Assembly (NCBI GenBank): GCA_045594425.1
Contig: JAZNYK010000007.1
Location: 184,926 to 248,925, forward strand
Source: RGIG1681 sp045594425
GTDB taxonomy: Bacteria > Bacillota > Clostridia > Christensenellales > UBA1242
Direction of reading: 5' to 3'
Length of the DNA stretch: 64,000 nucleotides
The translations under genes were made by a program, and so were the position numbers. This document shows positions 1 to 8,470 of this stretch, piece by piece. Within the stretch, counting starts at the first letter, position 1. Each line of letters starts with the position of its first letter. The notes under the pieces are model-generated. The model worked only from the letters and a program-made list of their open reading frames with translations. It had not been told where the DNA came from and did no database searches.

Positions 1-1130
1 TCTGTGTTGATATAAAGTGATGAAGTGTGACCATAACCACCATCTTTAACAAGTCTTTTTGCATTGATAACTGCTTCTTCAAAGTTCTCAAACTTATAGC
101 AAGCCAAAACTGGTGAAAGTTTTTCACGAGCAAGTTTTTCATTTGCCATGTTGTAGTCTGTAAGTTCTGTAATTAAAATCTTTGTGTTTTCAGGAACTTT
201 AAATCCAGCCATTTCAGCAATTGTGTATGCTGACTTACCTACAATGTTTGCGTTAAGCGCACCTTCATTAAACATGGTTGCTGAAAGCATTGCTTTTTCT
301 TCTTCGTTTGTGAAGTAGCAACCACGCAAAATAAATTCTTTTTTAACTTCATCGTAAATATCATCGTCAACCAAAACTGCTTGTTCTGACGCACAAATCA
401 TACCATTATCAAATGTTTTTGAATGAATGATTGAACTTACAGCAAGTTTGATGTCTGCAGATTTGTGAATAATTGCAGGAGTGTTTCCAGGACCAACACC
501 AATTGCTGGCTTTCCTGATGAATAAGCAGCCTTAACCATTGCAGGACCACCTGTTGCAAGAATAATGTTACAACTCTTCATAACAACACCAGAAAGTGGA
601 ACGCTTGGTTCGTCAATCCAACCAATGATATCTTCTGGAGCACCTGCTTCAACAGCAGCCTTAAGCAAAAGTTTTGCAGTTTCAATTGTGCACTTTTTTG
701 CTCTTGGATGTGGGCTGATTATGATGCCGTTTCTTGTTTTTAGAGCCAAAAGAACTTTAAAAATAACTGTTGATGTTGGGTTTGTTGTTGGAACAATTGC
801 AGCAATAATACCAATTGGGTCAGCAACTCTTGCATAACCATAGGCTTTATCTTCTTCAATAATGCCAACAGACTTTGTGTCTTTGTATGAATTATAAATG
901 TATTCAGAAGCAAAGTGATTTTTGATAACCTTGTCTTCCATAACGCCCATACCAGTTTCTTCATAAGCCATTTTTGCTAACTGAATTCTGTTTTCATTTG
1001 CACAAGTAGCAACCGCTTTAAAAATCTTGTCAACTTGTTCTTGTGTGTAGGTTGAATACTTCTTTTGAGCGGCTTTAATTTGTTTGATATTTTGAAGTAA
1101 TGTTTCTTCGCTATTTACGTAAATCTCCAT
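1..1130 (-). CDS. adhE: Bifunctional aldehyde-alcohol dehydrogenase AdhE, N-terminal part (runs off window)
   Basis: The first 376 residues are visible and the rest lies beyond base 1. They align by eye with the CoA-acylating acetaldehyde dehydrogenase half of AdhE: KVIKNHFASEYIYN, VPTTNPTSTVIFK, SPHPRAKK, ILATGGPAMVKAAYSSGKP and the catalytic-cysteine segment TFDNGMICASEQ are nearly the E. coli AdhE text. This half converts acetyl-CoA to acetaldehyde with NADH. Whether the Fe-dependent alcohol dehydrogenase half follows cannot be seen, so a stand-alone acetaldehyde dehydrogenase remains possible. The start is ATG at 1130-1128, preceded by an AAAGGAGA ribosome site. It is co-directional with spo0A upstream but separated from it by a terminator. 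It suggests mixed-acid/ethanol fermentation and cytoplasmic spirosome-forming activity (family knowledge). Confidence 0.93.
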   Translation of the reverse strand, partial: MEIYVNSEETLLQNIKQIKAAQKKYSTYTQEQVDKIFKAVATCANENRIQLAKMAYEETGMGVMEDKVIKNHFASEYIYNSYKDTKSVGIIEEDKAYGYARVADPIGIIAAIVPTTNPTSTVIFKVLLALKTRNGIIISPHPRAKKCTIETAKLLLKAAVEAGAPEDIIGWIDEPSVPLSGVVMKSCNIILATGGPAMVKAAYSSGKPAIGVGPGNTPAIIHKSADIKLAVSSIIHSKTFDNGMICASEQAVLVDDDIYDEVKKEFILRGCYFTNEEEKAMLSATMFNEGALNANIVGKSAYTIAEMAGFKVPENTKILITELTDYNMANEKLAREKLSPVLACYKFENFEEAVINAKRLVKDGGYGHTSSLYINT

Positions 1131-1192
1131 TAAAGTAATGTCTCCTTTTATTTATCATTGTTTATTCTAATCAAAATTAAAAAAAAGTCTAA

Positions 1193-1230
1193 CAAAAAAA
1201 CAAAAAAGAGTGTTTTTTTCCACTCTTTTA
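1193..1230 (-). terminator. Intrinsic terminator of spo0A
   Basis: Inverted repeat aaaagagtg (1204-1212) / cactctttt (1221-1229). On the minus strand it is followed by a T-rich run (complement of 1194-1207). It lies just past the spo0A stop. Confidence 0.85.
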
Positions 1231-1248
1231 TAACATTTCAACAAAAAT

Positions 1249-2007
1249 TTAAACATCAAGAAGCATTTTATCTGCCACAAGTGCAATAAATTCACCATTT
1301 GTAGGCTTTTCGTTATTAGAATAAACAGTGAGTCCAAAAATGCTGTTAATGTTCTCAATCTTCCCCCTGTTCCAAGCAACCTCAATGGCGTGCCTTATTG
1401 CTCTTTCAACTTTTGATGCAGAGGTTGAAAAACGTTCTGCAATTGATGGATAAAGTCTTTTTGTTATTGAATTAATAATATCTGGGTTTTCCATGGCAAG
1501 TTTTATTGCTTCTCTCAAAAATTGATATCCTTTGATGTGTGCAGGAATACCCACTGTGATAAAAATGTTTGTGATTTTTTCTTCAATTTCTTTTTCAGTA
1601 TCTGCTTTTGAAATAAACAAATTATTTTGGGCTTCATTTTCAAATAAATTGTCAACCCTTTTTACTAAAATATCGAAATTTACTGGCTTTAACATATAAT
1701 AATCAACACCTAACGCCATTGTTTTTTTGATAAAAGTGTCACTTGAAAGTGCTGAAAGAACCACAATTTTAATATTTTTGTTAATTTGTTTTGCTTTTTC
1801 AATAACTTCAAATCCATCAATTTCAGGAAGCACTAAATCAACCACAAGCAAGTCATAATTGTTTTTTTCAAGATTGTTTATTGCGTCTGCCCCATTAGAA
1901 ACTTTATCTATTGTGCTTAAAAATTTTTCATTGGTAAGTTTTTCAGAAATCTGTGCCATCTCTTCGGCGTTTTCATTTGCAAGTAAAATTGAAACTTTCC
2001 TTTCCAT
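1249..2007 (-). CDS. spo0A: Sporulation master response regulator Spo0A
   Basis: 252 aa. The N-terminal receiver domain (about 1-120) has phosphoacceptor D57 in VVDLVLPEIDG and the conserved Lys in LKPVNFD. The C-terminal Spo0A DNA-binding domain (about 145-252) contains GIPAHIKGYQFLREAI, SITKRLYPSIAERF and SKVERAIRHAIEVAW, close to the Bacillus protein. When phosphorylated it binds 0A boxes and commits the cell to sporulation. The start at 2007 is chosen because AAGGAAG precedes it; an upstream in-frame ATG at 2061 has no such site. Odd point: the acidic pocket reads ANEN where Bacillus has ADDN, so one Asp is Asn and the next is Glu. A perfect 0A box lies about 115 bp upstream, which suggests autoregulation. 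Confidence 0.96.
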   Translation of the reverse strand: MERKVSILLANENAEEMAQISEKLTNEKFLSTIDKVSNGADAINNLEKNNYDLLVVDLVLPEIDGFEVIEKAKQINKNIKIVVLSALSSDTFIKKTMALGVDYYMLKPVNFDILVKRVDNLFENEAQNNLFISKADTEKEIEEKITNIFITVGIPAHIKGYQFLREAIKLAMENPDIINSITKRLYPSIAERFSTSASKVERAIRHAIEVAWNRGKIENINSIFGLTVYSNNEKPTNGEFIALVADKMLLDV

Positions 2008-2120
2008 AAAAACTTCCTTATTTGTTTTTCTGCAACTAATGCAATACAAAAAGTTTAGCACAACAACCTTTCATTAATAAAAAAACTACGTGTAGAAAAT
2101 AAATTAATTTCCGTAGTTAT

Positions 2121-2127
2121 TGTCGAA
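2121..2127 (+). promoter_or_regulatory. 0A box upstream of spo0A
   Basis: TGTCGAA, an exact match to the Spo0A-binding consensus TGNCGAA. It lies in the 225-bp gap between spo0A and the next gene. A poorer match (TGTCGTT on the minus strand) lies near 2149-2155. Autoregulation is inferred. Confidence 0.6.
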
Positions 2128-2208
2128 TTGTGTCTAGTAAAACAAAAAACGACATGCTGTTTATGCGAAAATTAAAAATAAAATGTGTTTTAACAAATTT
2201 TAAACGCA

Positions 2209-2236
2209 AAAAAAGTGGCAAATTGCCACTTTTTAT
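2209..2236 (-). terminator. Intrinsic terminator after the zinc-ribbon gene
   Basis: Arms aaaagtggcaa / ttgccactttt overlap the stop codon of the 2233 gene. On the minus strand the stem is followed by TTTTTTT. Confidence 0.85.
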
Positions 2237-2628
2237 TTATGAAAATTGTTTATTGTTTTAATAGACTTTCTACAGTCCTTGCACATTGCAGGTCTAAAAA
2301 ATCCTTTTTCTTTAAAAAACTTTTGTTCAGATGCTGTCCAAACCCAATCTTTTCCACATTTTTTGCAATTTAAAGTTTTGTCTTCAAATGTGTTTGCACG
2401 TCTTTCTTTTTCTGCTTCCCACTCAAGTCTTTTCTTTTCTTTCATTTCAAGGTATTCTTGATGTTTTCTTTCTTTTTGTTCTAGCCATTCTTGATGCTTC
2501 TTTTCTTTTTCAATTCTCAATTTCTCTTGATACTCAATTCTTTCTTGTTCTATGCGTTTTGCTTCTTCGGCAAGTCTGGCATCTTCTTCAGCAAGAAGTT
2601 CTGCCATTGTATATTTTTTTTCTTCCAT
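2233..2628 (-). CDS. Coiled-coil protein with C-terminal zinc ribbon
   Basis: 131 aa. Residues 1-85 are almost entirely charged (E, K, R, Q) with repeated KEKKHQEW/KERKHQEY-like units, as in a long single helix or coiled coil. Residues 87-125 form a zinc ribbon, CKKCGKDW then MCKDCRKS, with the W..EQ.FF...G motif of the probable zinc-ribbon family often labelled zf-trcl (PF13451). Function is unknown; such ribbons are thought to bind nucleic acid or protein. ATTAGGAG precedes the ATG. It sits alone between spo0A and valS with its own terminator. Confidence 0.8.
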   Translation of the reverse strand: MEEKKYTMAELLAEEDARLAEEAKRIEQERIEYQEKLRIEKEKKHQEWLEQKERKHQEYLEMKEKKRLEWEAEKERRANTFEDKTLNCKKCGKDWVWTASEQKFFKEKGFFRPAMCKDCRKSIKTINNFHK

Positions 2629-2696
2629 AAAAATCTCCTAATAACAAAATGATAACACAAAAAACACATATTGCAAACACAAAGTTGCACAAACAT

Positions 2697-2731
2697 TAAA
2701 AAAGTGTGAGACATAGCCCACACTTGAAAAA
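2697..2731 (-). terminator. Intrinsic terminator of valS
   Basis: On the minus strand AAGTGTGG pairs with TCACACTT and is followed by TTTT. Confidence 0.75.
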
Positions 2732-2779
2732 TTTAATGTAAATGCAGTAATTTCAAGGTATTATGTGTCACACAATACT
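2729..2779 (-). repeat. Composite palindromic repeat, copy a (degenerate)
   Basis: On the minus strand: hairpin arms AGTATTGTG / CATAATACC with a 5-nt loop (2757-2779), then 11 nt, then GCATTTAC and ATTAAATTT. This is the same architecture as the copies at 11749, 24768, 25845 and 36086. It overlaps the valS stop codon and lies just before the valS terminator. Confidence 0.65.
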
Positions 2780-5387
2780 ATGAAATTGCATCCAATTTTG
2801 TTTTTAATGAAGCAAGTAACTCTTCATTTTTTGCAAGTTTTTCTTTTTCAGATGCAACAAGTGCTTCTGGTGCTTTTGCAACAAAGTTTGGATTGTTTAA
2901 CATCTTGTTGCTTCTTTCAATTTCAAAACTTACCTTTTCGATATCCTTAACAAGGATTGCTTTTTGTGTTTCAACGTCAACAACTTCTTCAACCAAAACA
3001 AATTCACCAACACCAGTAACCAATGTTTTGCCTTCAACAGTTTCAAATTTCAAATTGATATTTGCCATTTTTTCAATAACTGCCTTATGGGTTTTTGCAA
3101 ACACAGTTTCTTTTGTGGCAAAGTCAACTTTATCAGAAGACTTCTTTCCTGCATCAAGTTTAAACTTTCTGATTGCAACAATCAAATTAACAAGTTCTTC
3201 AGTTTCTGATGCATCCTTTTCATACTTTTTGAATTTTGAAGTGTCATCAATTTGTGAAATCATGATATCTTCATCTTTTGAAACAAAGTCCATTCTTTCA
3301 TAGATATAACTTGTAACATATGGAATAAATGGATGTAGCAACTTAAGCACTCCACTAAATGCATAAGCCAAAACGCTAACCATTTTTTGTTTGCTTTCAC
3401 CACCTTCAAAAATTGCAGGTTTAGAAAGTTCAATAGCCCAGTCGCAGAACACATCAAGTGTAAACGAAACAATATTTGTAAGCGCAACACCAACATCAAA
3501 CTTGTCAAGATTTTTTGTTACAGCATTTGTGATTTCATTAAGTTTAAACAAAATCCATTTTTGCACGCCGTCAAGTTCAATTTTGTTAATATCAAGCATT
3601 TCAATGCCTTCTTGGTGCATTGAAATAAATTTGCTAGCGTTCCAAACCTTGTTAATAAAAGTTCTTGCGTCATCAACCTTGTTTTGGCTGAATCTTGTAT
3701 CCATGCCCATAGACATATCTTTAACAAGCGCAACACGAAGAGTGTCAGCACCATATTCTTTAACAATATCTAGAGGGTCAATACCATTTCCAAGGCTCTT
3801 GCTCATTTTTCTGCCTTGAGCGTCACGAACCAAACCATGAATCAAACAGTTTGTAAATGGAACATTTCCATTAGATTCAATGCCCATATAAACCATTTTT
3901 GTAACCCATTGAGTCAAAATATCAAATCCAGTAACAAGAACTGTTGTTGGATAGAAATAGTCAATATCTGGGTTCTTTTCTGGCCAACCAAGAGTTGTTA
4001 CTGGCCAAAGCGCTGATGAGAACCAAGTGTCTAATACATCTGGGTCTTGCCAAACTTTGTGTGAGCCACATTTGTCACAAACTTCAACTTTTGTTTTTGA
4101 AGCCATAACATTTTTACATTCATCACAATAATAAATTGGAATTCTGTGACCTGTCCAAATTTGACGAGAGATGCACCAATCACGAATATTTCTAAGCCAA
4201 TGGAAATAGTTCTTTTCAAATCTCTTTGGATGAATCTTTAAAGTTCCGTCTTCCACACATTTGATTGCTGGTTTAACAAGTTCTGTCATAGCAACAAACC
4301 ATTGTTCTGTAATCATAGGTTCGATTGCTGTGTGACATCTTTCACAATGTCCAACAGAGTGTGTGTATGGTTCAACTTTTTCTAAATCACCATTCTTTTT
4401 AAGTTCTTCAACCAACTTTGCTCTAGCATCCAAAATGCTCAAACCTTTGAAATTATCACCTGTTAAATCTGTCATAACGCCATCTTTTGAGATAACTTCA
4501 AGAATGTCAAGATTGTGTCTTTTTCCCACTTGATAGTCATTAGGGTCATGTGCTGGAGTGATTTTAACCATACCAGTTCCGAACTCTTTTTCAACATAAC
4601 TATCTGCAATAATTGGAATTTCTCTGTTAGCCACAGGAATGATTACCTTTTTGCCAACAATGTTTGTATATCTTTCATCTTCTGGATTAACAGCAACTGC
4701 TGTATCACCAAATAATGTTTCTGGTCTTGTTGTTGCAACAGTAATATGTCCGCTGCCATCAGCAAACTTATACTTAATGTGCCACATTGAACCTGCATCA
4801 TCTGAATAAACAACTTCATCATCAGAGATAACCGATTTGCAATGAACACACCAGTTTGTTTCTCTGCTTCCACGATAAATATAACCTTTTTTATAAAGAC
4901 GAATAAACGCTTCTAAAACTGCGTTTGTGCTCTTTTCGTCCATAGTAAAACGATATCTATCCCAATCAGCAGAAAAGCCCATTTTTTTGAACTGATTAAT
5001 AATTGCGTTTCCGTATTGGTCATACCAAGCCCACGCCTCTTTATCAAACTCTTCTCTGCCAATTGATTCTTTTGTTTTGCCTTCACTAGCAAGTTTTTCA
5101 ACAATTTTATGTTCCGTTGCAAGAGCAGCATGGTCTGTTCCTGGAAGCCAAAGGGCTTCAAAACCTTTCATTCTTTTGTATCTAATCAAAATATCTTGCA
5201 ATGTCATATCAAGACCATGTCCGATATGAGCCTTGCTTGTAACGTTTGGTGGAGGCATAACAATTGTAAATGGTTTTTTGTCTTTATTTACTTTTGCTTT
5301 AAAATAGCCTTTTTCTTCCCAAATCTTATATATTTTTTCTTCAAAACTCTGAGGTGCAAATGCTCCCTCGTTTTTCATCATAGTCAT
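2778..5387 (-). CDS. valS: Valyl-tRNA synthetase
   Basis: 869 aa, normal family length. It charges tRNA-Val in the cytoplasm. Class I signatures are visible: PPPNVTSKAHIGHGLD (HIGH motif, about residue 47) and GRKMSKSLGNGIDP (KMSKS motif). An editing (CP1) domain lies between them, and a C-terminal coiled-coil arm (about 800-869) follows. The signature normally read as DHAGIAT is DHAALAT here. TAGGAG stands 7 nt before the ATG. A sigma-A-like promoter 30 bp upstream leaves no room for a T-box leader, in contrast to ileS in this window. Confidence 0.97.
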   Translation of the reverse strand: MTMMKNEGAFAPQSFEEKIYKIWEEKGYFKAKVNKDKKPFTIVMPPPNVTSKAHIGHGLDMTLQDILIRYKRMKGFEALWLPGTDHAALATEHKIVEKLASEGKTKESIGREEFDKEAWAWYDQYGNAIINQFKKMGFSADWDRYRFTMDEKSTNAVLEAFIRLYKKGYIYRGSRETNWCVHCKSVISDDEVVYSDDAGSMWHIKYKFADGSGHITVATTRPETLFGDTAVAVNPEDERYTNIVGKKVIIPVANREIPIIADSYVEKEFGTGMVKITPAHDPNDYQVGKRHNLDILEVISKDGVMTDLTGDNFKGLSILDARAKLVEELKKNGDLEKVEPYTHSVGHCERCHTAIEPMITEQWFVAMTELVKPAIKCVEDGTLKIHPKRFEKNYFHWLRNIRDWCISRQIWTGHRIPIYYCDECKNVMASKTKVEVCDKCGSHKVWQDPDVLDTWFSSALWPVTTLGWPEKNPDIDYFYPTTVLVTGFDILTQWVTKMVYMGIESNGNVPFTNCLIHGLVRDAQGRKMSKSLGNGIDPLDIVKEYGADTLRVALVKDMSMGMDTRFSQNKVDDARTFINKVWNASKFISMHQEGIEMLDINKIELDGVQKWILFKLNEITNAVTKNLDKFDVGVALTNIVSFTLDVFCDWAIELSKPAIFEGGESKQKMVSVLAYAFSGVLKLLHPFIPYVTSYIYERMDFVSKDEDIMISQIDDTSKFKKYEKDASETEELVNLIVAIRKFKLDAGKKSSDKVDFATKETVFAKTHKAVIEKMANINLKFETVEGKTLVTGVGEFVLVEEVVDVETQKAILVKDIEKVSFEIERSNKMLNNPNFVAKAPEALVASEKEKLAKNEELLASLKTKLDAIS

Positions 5388-5417
5388 TGTTTTCTCCTAT
5401 AGCCAAGAATCCCCTGT

Positions 5418-5446
5418 ATAATACACCGAGAAAATCACTTTTTCAA
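5418..5446 (-). promoter_or_regulatory. Sigma-A-type promoter of valS
   Basis: Minus strand TTGAAA, 17 bp, TATTAT. The predicted transcript starts about 23 nt before the valS ATG. Confidence 0.75.
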
Positions 5447-5460
5447 GTCCTAGCCTGTTT

Positions 5461-6468
5461 TTATTTATTTTTTCTTTGATATTCATAACTAGACTTGCAC
5501 ATTTCTTCAAGTCCACGTTCTGCCTTGAAGCCAAGTTCTTCTTCTGCTTTTTTTGGTGAAGCATAACACTCATCAATATCACCTGGTCTTCTTGCAGCAA
5601 TTTCATACTTAACAAGGTCACCATTGACTCGGTTGAATGTGTTAACTATATCAAGCACTGAATAGCCCACACCTGTTCCAAGGTTGTAAATTCCAAGACC
5701 TGGATTGCCATCTTTTATAATTTTTTCAAGTGCCTTAACGTGTCCAATAGCAAGGTCTACAACGTGAATATAGTCACGAACACCTGTGCCATCTTTGGTT
5801 TTATAGTCATTGCCAAAAACGTTTAAGTGGTCAAGTTCACCAACTGCAACCTTGCAAATATATGGCATCAAGTTGTTTGGAATTCCGTTTGGGTCTTCTC
5901 CCAAAAGCCCGCTTTCATGTGCACCAATTGGATTGAAATAACGAAGCAATGTGATATTAAATTCTGGATTAGCCTTTTGATAGTCAATCAAGAAATGTTC
6001 ATTAAATAATTTTGTTCTGCCATAAGGATTGCTTGCAGATAGCGGGAATGTTTCATCAAGTGGCATAATTTCAGAAACAGCATAAACTGTTGCAGAAGAA
6101 CTGAAGATGATGTTTTTGCAACCATACTTATTCATAACTTCAATCAAATTAAAGGTTGAAATCATGTTGTTTTGATAATACTTAAGTGGTTCTTTGCAAG
6201 ATTCACCAACTGCTTTATATCCTGCAAAATGAATAACAGCATAAATATCGTTATTTTCTTCAAAAACTTTATCAAGAGCATCTTTGTCACAAACATCAAC
6301 TTGATAAAACTTAATATCCTTTCCTGTAATTGCTTTAATCTTGTCTAAAACACCTATTTTTGAATTGCTTAAATTATCCACGATAACAACATCGTGTCCT
6401 GCATTCAAAACTTCTACGGCTGTGTGTGAACCAATATAGCCAAGTCCACCTGTAAATAAAATCTTCAT
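5461..6468 (-). CDS. galE: UDP-glucose 4-epimerase
   Basis: 335 aa, standard length. It interconverts UDP-glucose and UDP-galactose with bound NAD. Rossmann motif GGLGYIG (residues 6-12), SSSATVYA and the catalytic Tyr-Lys in NPYGRTK are visible; the N- and C-terminal regions match extended short-chain epimerases throughout. AAAGGAG precedes the ATG. It is the last gene of a minus-strand operon after two small membrane-protein genes (25-nt gap). A galU-like gene at 38.3 kb supplies its substrate pool. Confidence 0.95.
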   Translation of the reverse strand: MKILFTGGLGYIGSHTAVEVLNAGHDVVIVDNLSNSKIGVLDKIKAITGKDIKFYQVDVCDKDALDKVFEENNDIYAVIHFAGYKAVGESCKEPLKYYQNNMISTFNLIEVMNKYGCKNIIFSSSATVYAVSEIMPLDETFPLSASNPYGRTKLFNEHFLIDYQKANPEFNITLLRYFNPIGAHESGLLGEDPNGIPNNLMPYICKVAVGELDHLNVFGNDYKTKDGTGVRDYIHVVDLAIGHVKALEKIIKDGNPGLGIYNLGTGVGYSVLDIVNTFNRVNGDLVKYEIAARRPGDIDECYASPKKAEEELGFKAERGLEEMCKSSYEYQRKNK

Positions 6469-6493
6469 ATTAATTTCTCCTTTATATTAATTT

Positions 6494-6682
6494 TTATTTA
6501 GTTACTACGCATATAAACAACAAAATCATCATAGCCAAAAATAAAATCATCCTTACTCTAACGATAAGTTTTATTCTTTGGGTATTATTTGGATATTTTT
6601 TTTCATTAAATATTTTTGGAATAATCATAACTGCAACCGCACACACGGCAAATATAATTAAGCATATTAATTTAAAAGTCAT
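6494..6682 (-). CDS. Small membrane protein, unknown
   Basis: 62 aa with two hydrophobic helices (about 4-20 and 43-60) separated by a basic stretch (KIFNEKKYPNNTQRIK). The ATG overlaps the stop of the upstream gene (TAATG), and AAGGAG lies in the end of that gene, so translation is probably coupled. No family recognised. Confidence 0.7.
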   Translation of the reverse strand: MTFKLICLIIFAVCAVAVMIIPKIFNEKKYPNNTQRIKLIVRVRMILFLAMMILLFICVVTK

Positions 6683-7287
6683 TATTCAATATCTCCTTCG
6701 CTTTCACCTGCTGAATGTATTCTTTTTGCAAGCGTGTTTTCATGAGTTTCTTCTTTTGATTTTACAACGGTTGTATCACGATTTAAAACAAGCCTTAACA
6801 CAAAAATAATAAGTTCAAACACAAATGCCACAATTGCAAAATATAAATCAGAAACATTAAACAAATATGTCAAAATGCAAATCATTGAACAGAGTTTTAA
6901 AACATCAACAACAAAATTTTGATTTGGTGATATGTTTTTATTTTTAATTAAAAACATATCAATAACCATCATTAAAACTTCAATCACAATAAGCAATATC
7001 AGGAACATATTAAGCACAAATGTGTGTTTTGTGTATTCATAATAAATTATTGCAATCACAGCAATAAGATTCACAAGGTCAAACAAAAAGAATGTTAATC
7101 TATAGTTTGTTAAAAGTGAACCATACTTTTTATCCAAAACAACAAAAACAGCCGAAATTATGAGTGCAACAAAATAAACCCCACCCACAATTTTCACGCT
7201 GAAAAACATACCAATCAAAATTATTAGCGAAACCGCTAATTGCATACAAATAAAAAATTTAGGAAATTTCGAATTAGATTCAAACAT
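6682..7287 (-). CDS. Polytopic membrane protein, unknown
   Basis: 201 aa with about six hydrophobic segments between residues 10 and 170 and a charged C-terminal tail (KSKEETHENTLAKRIHSAGE). TTGGAG precedes the ATG. It is first in the operon that continues into the 62-aa membrane protein and galE, with a promoter at 7308-7336. A role tied to envelope polysaccharide is possible from context only. Confidence 0.75.
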   Translation of the reverse strand: MFESNSKFPKFFICMQLAVSLIILIGMFFSVKIVGGVYFVALIISAVFVVLDKKYGSLLTNYRLTFFLFDLVNLIAVIAIIYYEYTKHTFVLNMFLILLIVIEVLMMVIDMFLIKNKNISPNQNFVVDVLKLCSMICILTYLFNVSDLYFAIVAFVFELIIFVLRLVLNRDTTVVKSKEETHENTLAKRIHSAGESEGDIE

Positions 7288-7307
7288 AATTACTCCAATA
7301 CGAACTC

Positions 7308-7336
7308 ATTATATCAAATAAACAAAAAAAAGTAAA
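7308..7336 (-). promoter_or_regulatory. Promoter of the membrane protein-galE operon
   Basis: Minus strand TTTACT, 17 bp, TATAAT with an extended TG upstream of the -10. Confidence 0.6.
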
Positions 7337-7391
7337 AGGCTTTTACGCAAATAACTCAATCACAAAAACAAAAATTCCACATAAAATACGT

Positions 7392-7419
7392 TATAAGGGA
7401 ACATTTTTGTTTCCTTATA
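7392..7419 (+). promoter_or_regulatory. Stem-loop in the leader of the ABC importer operon
   Basis: tataagggaaca / tgtttccttata form a 12-bp stem with one wobble pair and a tttt loop. It ends 9 nt before the AAAGGAGG ribosome site of the 7437 gene. No T-run follows, so it is not a terminator; an operator or translational control element is possible. Confidence 0.45.
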
Positions 7420-7436
7420 TCAAAAAAGGAGGAATA

Positions 7437-8432
7437 ATGAAGAAAATATTAACTTTCGTTTGCGCTTGTCTTTTGTGTTTGACATCTTGTATATGCTTTG
7501 TTGGTTGCAAAGATAAGTCCGAACCTGGAGTGATTCGACTTAACGAAGTTACACATAGTGTGTTCTATGCCCCACTCTATCTTGCTATTAATCTCGGATA
7601 TATGGAAGAACAAGGCATTACTATTGAACTGACTAATGGTGGCGGAAGTGATGCCAGCATGACCGCTTTGCTTTCGGGGAATGCCGATATGGCTCTTATG
7701 GGTCCTGAAACTGTTGTTTATGTTGAAGCCGCAGGAAGCACAAATCACCCAGTGGTTTTTGGTCAACTTACAAAAAAAGATGGTTGCTTTTTGATTTCAA
7801 AAACACCGATTGACAACTTTGACTTTGCGACTCATTTACTTGGAAAAACCGCCATTATAGGTCGTCAAGGTGGCATGCCAGCAATGACTTTTGAATGGAT
7901 TTGCAACAACTCTGGTGTGTATAACGGAACAAATGTAACCCTTGATAAAAGCACCGCCTTCAACATGATGGCATCCGTATATGATTCAACAGATGTTGAA
8001 TTCTGCACAATGTTTGAACCAACCGCATCTGAATATGTTGCTGCAGGCAAAGGATATTACGTTGCCTCTGTTGGTGAGTATTCTGGTGAAATTCCATACA
8101 CCTGTTTTATGGCTTATCCATCATATATTCAAAACAATCGTGAACAAGTTGTAGGCTTTTTAACTGCAATCAAAAAAGCATATCTATACTTAACAACACA
8201 ACCATCAAGTGAAGTTGCAAAAGCATTAAAGCCATCATTTGATGGAACAAGTGAAGCAAGTTTGGCGGCTGCGGTTGAAAAATATATTGAAATTGACGCA
8301 TGGTCAAGTTCACCAGCAATGTCAAAAGATTCATACACAAGACTTTTGTCTGTTTTGAAAAATGCAGGAACACTTTCAACAGATGTTGAATTTTCAAAGG
8401 TTGTAGACAATTCAATTGCAAATGAAATCTAG
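7437..8432 (+). CDS. ABC importer substrate-binding lipoprotein (NMT1/ThiY/SsuA type)
   Basis: 331 aa. A lipoprotein signal (residues 1-24) ends in FVGC, followed by a type 2 periplasmic-binding fold: NEVTHSVFYAPLYLAINLGY, then GGGSDASMTALLSGNADMAL, the typical opening of the NMT1/taurine/nitrate/HMP-binding family. The ATG at 7437 follows AAAGGAGG. With the ATPase and permease downstream it forms a complete importer. The ligand cannot be read from sequence: thiamine precursor, sulfonate and nitrate-type ligands are all in this family, and no TPP riboswitch is seen upstream. Confidence 0.9.
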   Translation: MKKILTFVCACLLCLTSCICFVGCKDKSEPGVIRLNEVTHSVFYAPLYLAINLGYMEEQGITIELTNGGGSDASMTALLSGNADMALMGPETVVYVEAAGSTNHPVVFGQLTKKDGCFLISKTPIDNFDFATHLLGKTAIIGRQGGMPAMTFEWICNNSGVYNGTNVTLDKSTAFNMMASVYDSTDVEFCTMFEPTASEYVAAGKGYYVASVGEYSGEIPYTCFMAYPSYIQNNREQVVGFLTAIKKAYLYLTTQPSSEVAKALKPSFDGTSEASLAAAVEKYIEIDAWSSSPAMSKDSYTRLLSVLKNAGTLSTDVEFSKVVDNSIANEI

Positions 8433-8470
8433 GTTTTGCTTTTGCCCTATTCTCCGAAGGAGGAATTCTT

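Noticed and set aside
6469..6493. Separate promoter for galE
   Set aside because: The 25-nt gap is filled by the ribosome site; galE is read from the upstream operon promoter.
7335..7349. GCTTTTACGCAAAT resembling the repeat tail
   Set aside because: No hairpin at the required 11-nt distance.
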